DNA from: Leptoclinus maculatus
Lineage: Eukaryota > Chordata > Actinopteri > Perciformes > Stichaeidae
DNA length: 64,000 bases
Reading direction: 5' to 3'
NCBI GenBank assembly: GCA_032191485.1
Contig: JAVDOI010000041.1
Location: forward strand, 1 to 64,000
Shown here: one piece after another, positions 57,578-64,000 of the stretch
Numbering within the stretch: the first letter of the stretch is position 1
How the letters are laid out: each line of letters opens with the position of its first letter
Position numbers and translations under genes: made by a program
The notes under the pieces: generated by a model
Seen by the model: the letters and a program-made list of their open reading frames with translations, nothing else
What the model was told of the DNA's origin: nothing
The model's database searches: none

Positions 57578-59583
57578 CTACTGACAGCTAGCTACATAAG
57601 CCATGCCAGGTTCAAAAATGTGTTTTAGTGAGACTACAGCTGATGTCCTTGTCATACCTTGAACCTTGTGTATTGTACAAGCAAAGGCAAGTCTAACAGG
57701 AAACTGTCTGCGTACCACTCCTTTCTGTTTCAGATTGTCCTCTGCTCTCTCTACGTACACTAGATCATCAGGTCTGCCTGGTGCTCTATTACGGTAATTC
57801 ATTCCAGCGGTTTCATCATCCATCTTGAGCCCAAGCATAGTGACATGTGCAACACCACTTTGTTCTGAGGTTATTACCCTGACTAGTGTAGCAAACGATC
57901 CATTCACCAATCCTTGAGACACGTCTATGTTTCTGGTGAGCATGACTCGAGCACCTTCAGCTACATTCAGTGTATCTGGTAACTCATTTCTGTTTCCTTT
58001 GTATGGTTTGGTTTGTCGGGCCATTCTTCCAGTTCGTGGGTCCTTTTTGTAGTCATCTGCGTCGATCTTGGTGATATGAGAATGGAGCAGAGCTAATGTT
58101 GCTGAGTTGTGTGAATCAACCTGTTTATTAGTTGCAAAGATGTGCAGGACATCAGTTGGACAAAGTGCTGGTTCAGTGATGGTCTGTGACAACAAAGCTC
58201 TGTCTGCTTCAGACAACTTATCTGACTTTCCTTTCACACGGATCCGGTTCAACATCTCTGCAAAGTTAACATCATCCTTCTGACGCATAATCTCAGTTAG
58301 AGTGATCATCTGAAAGTTTTCCTGCCATAGGTCAATCTCACATGGCTCATACATACAGAGGGTCTTGGACTGTCGCACTGGTGGAAGCTGATAAAAGTCT
58401 CCTACAGCTATTACTGACATTCCTCCAAAGGGTCTGTGACTGCCTTTGATCTGTTTCAGTCTCGCATCCACATAAGCAAACAGGGGCTTTGACACCATGG
58501 ACACCATCAATGATGAGGATTTCAGCATTTCAAAGTTCTGATCGGACTTCATCCAGTTTGTTGCCAAGTCCTTGAAATGGAGGTTTCAGACTTCGTGGTA
58601 GCTTGAGCAGAGAGTGCAGTGTTGTACCTGATATATTAAATGCTGCAGTTCCAGTGAAAGCAGTCAACAGGACAGTGGGGTTTGATATGTCAGCCTCCTC
58701 AGAATGTCTCGGAAGTTTGCACAGTATCTTAGATGCCTCTGAGTAGATGCATTTAATGAGATGTGACTTTCCTGTTCCAGCACCACCATTGATGTAATAG
58801 AAAAACTGCTCAGAATTTAGGCCACAGACACACTTTATGCACCAGTCTCTAACTGCATAGAATACACATGCTTGTTTCTGGTTCAGGTTCTGATACATCT
58901 GTCGTAACAGTGTGGGGTCTAAGACAGGGGGCTCTCTGACGGCTCTGACTTCTGTTACAGCATTATCCTGATTACTGTATTCTGGGACATTCTCTTGTAC
59001 ATTTTCATGATCTGGCTCTCGTGCCTCCAGTTCTTCTATACATTCCAACCTGACCACTTCAGATTCTGGCGCCAGATTACACCATTCATCAATCACGCCT
59101 CTGTTCTGTTCAAATTCTTCGACTGCATTCTCAATCTCCTCAGTGTTTTTCTCATATTTGTCTCTGTTTCGTTTCACAATGTGTTTGACATACTCAGGAT
59201 GGTCAGAACCTCGTAGTTGAACAAGACAACTGTTGTAGAAGGACTCGTACGTGGGGAAATACGGTCTTTTCAGTTCCTGGTCTGATCGGTGAGGAAGGTA
59301 CAGTTTCACTAATGTGCCATAGAACTTCTCAGGATATTTTTCCTGTGAGCAGCGGTAAAATCTGATGATAGCAGGTTTATCGTTTTTCCTCTTTTGCACA
59401 AATCCCATCTCATTGAGGAGAGGCAACACATCTTTACCTTTTGTCTGCTGTCCATAGACAATTCTGCAAGTAGCTGCAAAATCAGCCAAACACATATCCT
59501 CAAACTCTGGTGTTTCAGGTCTGGCTTTGTATTTGTCAGTCAAAGATGTCATCCACACATTTACACTTTCTGATGTTGTGTTC
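57578..59583 (-). pseudogene. Helitron PIF1-like helicase domain, copy B (less damaged)
   Basis: Two long frames (57578-58567 and 58530-59583) cover the linker and helicase. Unlike copy A, the codons at 59283-59285 (Ser) and 57983-57985 (Glu) are sense. The shared lesions remain: a stop at 58530 and a 1-bp loss near Walker B, and the AGCT frameshift in the motif VI region. Walker A (GGAGTGKS) and GDFYQLPPV are intact. The helicase is therefore still unlikely to be functional. Confidence 0.88.
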
Positions 59584-61197
59584 TGTTGGGAACGTAAAGG
59601 AGCGTGTTTGAGTTATCAGCAATCTAAGAAACAAAATTATTGACATCAATAGAATTATTAATGTCAGTAACAATTATTAATGATTATTAGTAATAACGGG
59701 GCACCACCCTGCGGACAGGGACCAATAATCACGATAATAAACGATAAAACTAAGTCTCATAATTAGCGTTCACTCACAATGTCAATAGTCTGAGTACTAT
59801 TACATTTGGAGTAAAAGTGAAGGTTTAAGTTCGAGCACAGGCCACTACATCCAGCTATTATTACACACATATGCACCAGTAATCACAAAGACTGCTCTTT
59901 AAAATATAACAGAGTTTATTACATCCGAATAATAAATGATCAAATCAAATAATATCAAAACTAACAAACACTATCATACAATCATATGTCTAATACCTAA
60001 GGTCAAATGAACAAACGTAGGTAACCACGTGGATCGACGCACAATGTGGGTTGGGACAATCGATTACGTAACCAGTGTCTGGGATGGTCGACTAAAATCA
60101 GTGAATCTAACTATGTGTGTGCGTGTTCGTAGGAGGAGAGAAAGAAAGAGAGGGAATCGAGCTCTGAGCACGATACTACGACACCGCTGTAGGATGTGAG
60201 AACAGCTGATTTCTCACGTAAACTCTGCAGTCGGGTTCCGAACCTGGCAGTCACGCTTGTACAGTGATAGTTATGGTTCCGAACCCCACTCACGGAGCCG
60301 GTTTAAGAGAGAATAAAACCGAACAAAACTAAATAATAAAAGAATAATAAAATAATCCCAAAATAAAACAGATCTGTATCACTGCGATGAAACGCGAAGC
60401 TTGCTCTTCATCACCCCGAAACTCGGTCTGCGAATCGAGGTTCGGCTGCCGCGGTTTCTGTCTTTAAGGTGATAAAATCACAATCTCCGAATCTACTAGC
60501 AGTGAGGATCTAATCACAGTTACAGCAGGAAATACACAGGATAACGGGACTCGCGGTCCGCGATGCTTGCGCAATAACACGTTATAACACTACAGTAACT
60601 TAATTAAACAAGATAAAGGAAATAACACACAAACTGATCTACTCTCTAAGCCCAGATACCAAGATAACTCTTACTATTTTGATGCTTCTTGAGATCGATC
60701 CTTCGAGGGTCAAACTCGGCAAACGCCGCTTCCGAGCGTGCACATGGTCAAACTCAGCCTCTGCAGGGGCTGAGCGAATCCTTCGATGAGGAGGAAAGGG
60801 GATTTGGCGTCCTTTCGCCGGCAATGTGTGCACTTAAAGGTGGAGGAATTGGTCGTAGAAGTTATCAATTCACTCGCACAGGATCCAAAAAAAAAGATAT
60901 AAATTATAAAACAGTCTGTTCGGCCAGCGAATCTACTAGTGACCTATACAGGATTTCTTGAGGCAAACGTTTCCTTGGTGGACCTCCTGGCACCGAGCGA
61001 GCTCAGACGGAAAGGGGCTGATTCGAGTCTCGCGGCTGTTTTTAAAGCCAGGTAGTAAACCAGTGGGGGGTCCCTTGTTGGCCAATGAGGGGCCAGCATT
61101 CAGTTTTGGTGGGAGCTGGGGGAGGTGTGGTCTTCTTCCTTGGCCGCCTGGCCTTTGTTGGAAGAAAACATGGATGCCTCTTTGAACAGGCCCAACA
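59584..61197. mobile_element. Solo LTR nested in the Helitron, copy B (1,614 bp)
   Basis: Same TGTTGGG...CCCAACA element with GTTC duplications as 19225-21042. It lacks the 202-bp GT-rich block (join at about 60016). Small indels also occur at about 60132-60145 and 60335-60350. Confidence 0.8.
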
Positions 61198-61410
61198 GTT
61201 CTCTAGGTAAGACATGGGGCGACTAATTTTCAGTGCGTTGTCATCTGTCGGTATGAATATGACGCCACGTGAACACTTCTTCATTTTAATGCCACAGGCA
61301 CGAGTCACACACTCCTGAGCACTGACCTCTCTCTTTTTAGAGTAAGCTTGCATGATTTCCCTCATTTCATCACATTCATTGACGTTGTCTCTGGTGGAGT
61401 TCTCAATGAC
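61198..61410 (-). pseudogene. Helitron Rep fragment between LTRs, copy B
   Basis: Counterpart of 21043-21255. One substitution noticed: ISRPMSYLEN here, MSRPMSYLEN in A. Same in-phase joins on both sides once the LTRs are ignored. Confidence 0.8.
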
Positions 61411-61981
61411 TGTAGCAGAACAGAAATGCACAGAACAGCCCTTTTCCCACCTGACAGGAAAAGAAGGTGGGGAAAGGGAGGCTATAAATTAGACGCACCT
61501 GTGAGCAGGGGGAAGGGGAAAAAGACAATCAACTCACCAAAGCTGCATGGAGGAACAACCAGAGAGGAGTGAGAGTGTTAATGGAGTTAAAAAAGGTATG
61601 ATTCAGTTTCTGGACCTGTTAAGCTCACCATAAGAAATAGTTGACAACGACTAACTAAATCGGAGGAGCAAGGATCCATGAACCAACTGAACACACGGTG
61701 CTTTCTTGGAGGACCAGGCCTTACTGGAGGTGTGCTGATCCCGGGAGCAGGTGGTGGAAGAGAGTCGTGTTCTACTACAGCTTGGACCAGGTTGGGCCTC
61801 CTTAACTTCGGGGATTCATCAGCTAAGTCCTTTTAACTGCAACTCTCCAGGCTTCTCCTTCTTCTTCTCCTCAAACACTTACACACCCTGAAATGAACTG
61901 CCTTCCTCCATACTACAAACAGTGAACTGCCAGATATTCCTTTAGTTTTGGAACGGACCTACAACCCCCCAACCACACACA

Positions 61982-62012
<31 letters not shown>

Positions 62013-62398
62013 CCACACACACACACACACCCACCCACATTCACACATTCACCTGGAGTCCTCATTCATTTCTATTACTCCATGGACATTTCATTTATAT
62101 ATCTGGACTCGGTCATGTCATCTTTTTGTGTATAATTGTGTATAGAGAAAGAAACTCTGTTTTGGTTTGATTTATGATTTTGAGTAAACTATAATTGACT
62201 GAACTGAAAGACCTTAATTGGTTGAGTTTTGATTATTGTACATTTTGTAGCTGGGTTCGCAGGCTGGTCGGGTTAGTTCTCTCTCCAACGGTTCACAGTG
62301 CTCTTTCTTTATAAAATTGACAGGGTGGAATTCCTACTATTCTCCCGTCTGGAGCCCAACGTGCACTGTTGATTAGTTGTGAGAAAACCTACGCTACA
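61411..62398. mobile_element. Second solo LTR nested in the Helitron Rep, copy B (988 bp)
   Basis: TGTAGC...GCTACA element with TGAC duplications. It is 24 bp longer than copy A because of a longer CA/CCCACA tract at about 61974-62038. Confidence 0.8.
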
Positions 62399-63829
62399 TG
62401 ACTGTTTTGAGGTACTCAGAAAGTCCAGATTCCTTTTTGGTTATGTAGCCGGTGAGATACATGATGCATGAATATGCATTGAGAATATAACTAACATCAA
62501 TATTGGCATCCCAGGCTTCAAGTAAATGTGGATTATATCCATTTACCCAGCAGTCTTTTGGCTCACGTTTCAGTATCACCGCACTGGATTTGTTGATCAT
62601 ATTGAGGCATCGTTCATACTCATGGAGTGTTAAGTCACATCGAGCTAGGAGCTGCTGCAAACTGAGTGAGGCAGTTTCAGGTTCATTCAGCAACAAGTTC
62701 AGTGGTTGGAGCTTTGACTTTGCCATTTGCACTTGCAGCGGATCAACGTTCTCACCAGGTCTCGTTATGATTGTGTTTCTGGCAGGTGGTTTGGGAAATC
62801 CAAATCTGCAACCAGAGCTGGGACTTCTGAAACATGTCCTTGAGTGGTTTTTGCTGTGTATTTGCACTTCTGTTACCTTCTTGTACAGTTCAGGTTGTGA
62901 ATGTGGGTCAGGCAGCTGAGCTGTGATGTATTTGGACACAAAATCTGACACAATCTGATCATCATCCTTCTCAAACACAGGTGCACCTTCTACCCATATG
63001 AGACAGTGAATGTGTGGGCTTCCTCTGTGCTGAAACTCAACTCGGTAAAAATAGTCAACAACTTTGCCGAGAGGCTGTGCAGGAGATAAGAGCAAATCTC
63101 TGAATAACGCCTCAACACGCTTATTAAACATGCGCATTGTTGTCACTGGATTGCTTCTCAGTATGTCACACTTTGCTGACCAGTCGAGCCCTTCAACATT
63201 GACCTCTTCACCTTGCTGTCCTTTTATTGCCTCAATCACTTCAGGCCAACGCATCTCAGCTGCAGAAAATGTACAAAAGAATGTGGGGGTTCCCAACTGT
63301 CTGATCATGGCAAAAAGATCTCTTGTAGTTTTCTCCCAATAAGCTGGTGTTCCTCTCAGCGGCTGCATTAATCTGACTGCATCTTTATTTCTCACCAGTC
63401 TCTCGACCTCTCGTTTATTTTGCAGCATACCAGAAGTTATTCTTCGTCCATCTCTAGTCAGAGGCTTTCCTTTCCTCAACTGTATTGTCATGCTGGAGGT
63501 AGCCAAGTGTATTTCAGTCACAAACTGTGCAAAGAACAAATAATTTGTGTCTCTGGCAAAACGATCATCAGTACAGAAAAGCCTTGCTTTGAAATAACTG
63601 CTGGGTGTTACTTTAATACGTCTCATTTCATCCAGTGTGTTTTGACCTGTAGGGAACTGTACAGGGAAAGCCATCGCCTCAAGTTTAGGTGTTCTGAAAA
63701 AGCCAACAGGACTGTTTCTTTCTGCAGGGGCAACAGAGTAGATTCCTTCACTGAAACATAAAATCTCCTCTGAAACATCACATGGCTGAAGACATGATTC
63801 AAGAGCAAAACCACCGTTAGTCACCTTCC
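62399..63829 (-). pseudogene. Helitron HUH Rep domain, copy B
   Basis: Same frame as 22220-23650 with the HUH motif (SPHIHCLIW) and the two-tyrosine motif (YLTGYITKK) intact. It has Arg in AAEMRWPEV and Asn in HSKNHSRTC where A has Cys and Lys. It is cut from its C-terminal continuation by the 988-bp LTR and from its N-terminal region by the shared frameshift. Confidence 0.9.
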
Positions 63830-64000
63830 TGTTCTGCATCATCTCTCTGCTCCTCTGGTTGTTCACCATCACATGACAACATGTCAATATCCTGCTCACC
63901 TTCAGCCTCAGTTTCTGCCTCACACAGTGCACTTTTCTCACACATGTCAATGTCCATTAAATCAGCTTCATCATAATCATTCTTATCCATTGTTTCATCC
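63817..64000 (-). pseudogene. Helitron acidic/DUF6570-like region, copy B, cut by window end
   Basis: Acidic tail (EQDIDMLSCDGEQPEEQ) matching 23638-23820. The window ends just before the poly-Asp tract. Confidence 0.7.

Larger units (their letters stand above)
48159..64000. repeat. Second copy (B) of the ~40-kb tandemly duplicated unit, to window end
   Basis: Collinear with about 7749-23821. The offset is 40,410 up to the (CAGA)n tract, 40,414 to the minisatellite, 40,359 to the GT block, then 40,157, 40,155 and 40,179. All offset changes fall in or beside simple or tandem repeats. Between them only scattered single-base differences are visible. The duplication runs past the window end, so its right edge is unknown. 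Confidence 0.9.

Overview
The window reads as nuclear DNA of a teleost fish. Coding sequence is split by GT-AG introns. Long (GT)n, (GA)n and (ACAG)n microsatellites and several families of interspersed repeats are everywhere. The recognisable host genes are vertebrate: an SRCR/Ig scavenger-receptor-like gene, a zzef1 fragment and an appl1 fragment. All family assignments rest on reading translated sequence by eye; no database search was run.

Layout. Positions 1-7400 hold a tandem array of composite repeats (period about 2.15 kb) and unannotated repeat-rich DNA. Positions 7402-13339 form an LTR-like cassette: two 1,122-bp direct repeats (TG...CA ends) enclose an intronless 429-codon coiled-coil gene. 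Positions about 15.2-26.9 kb hold a decayed Helentron-type Helitron on the minus strand. In coding order it carries an N-terminal repeat region, a herpesvirus-tegument-like C76 cysteine peptidase, a KYKDNPDFRQ-type repeat protein, a zinc-finger/DUF6570 region, a HUH Rep, a PIF1-like helicase and an AP-type endonuclease. Two solo LTRs with 4-bp target duplications are nested inside its Rep-helicase gene. Past its 3' side lie three consecutive hairpins, one with a telomere-like, G-quadruplex-capable loop. Positions 26.9-32.8 kb are AT-rich or repetitive with no gene seen. The SRCR/Ig receptor lies at 32.9-36.5 kb, a broken zzef1 fragment at 39.2-43.3 kb, a broken appl1 fragment at 43.9-45.9 kb, a 530-bp GT minisatellite at 45.9-46.4 kb and hAT remnants at 46.4-47.7 kb.

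From about 48.15 kb to the window end the sequence repeats 7.75-23.8 kb almost letter for letter at an offset of about 40.2-40.4 kb. The junction at 47.72-48.16 kb is a hybrid repeat: its left half matches the repeat at 1.54-1.99 kb and its right half the repeat at 7.75 kb. This is what unequal crossing-over between dispersed repeats would leave, giving a tandem duplication of about 40 kb. A falsely duplicated haplotype in the assembly would look similar. The second copy lacks two of the nonsense codons, a 202-bp GT-rich block and one 55-bp minisatellite unit found in the first. Stops, frameshifts, the LTR insertions and the hairpins are shared, so they predate the duplication.

No complete autonomous transposon, no tRNA or rRNA gene and no CRISPR array was found. 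The genes do not form a pathway. The theme is a mobile-element-rich locus that has captured, truncated and duplicated host gene pieces.
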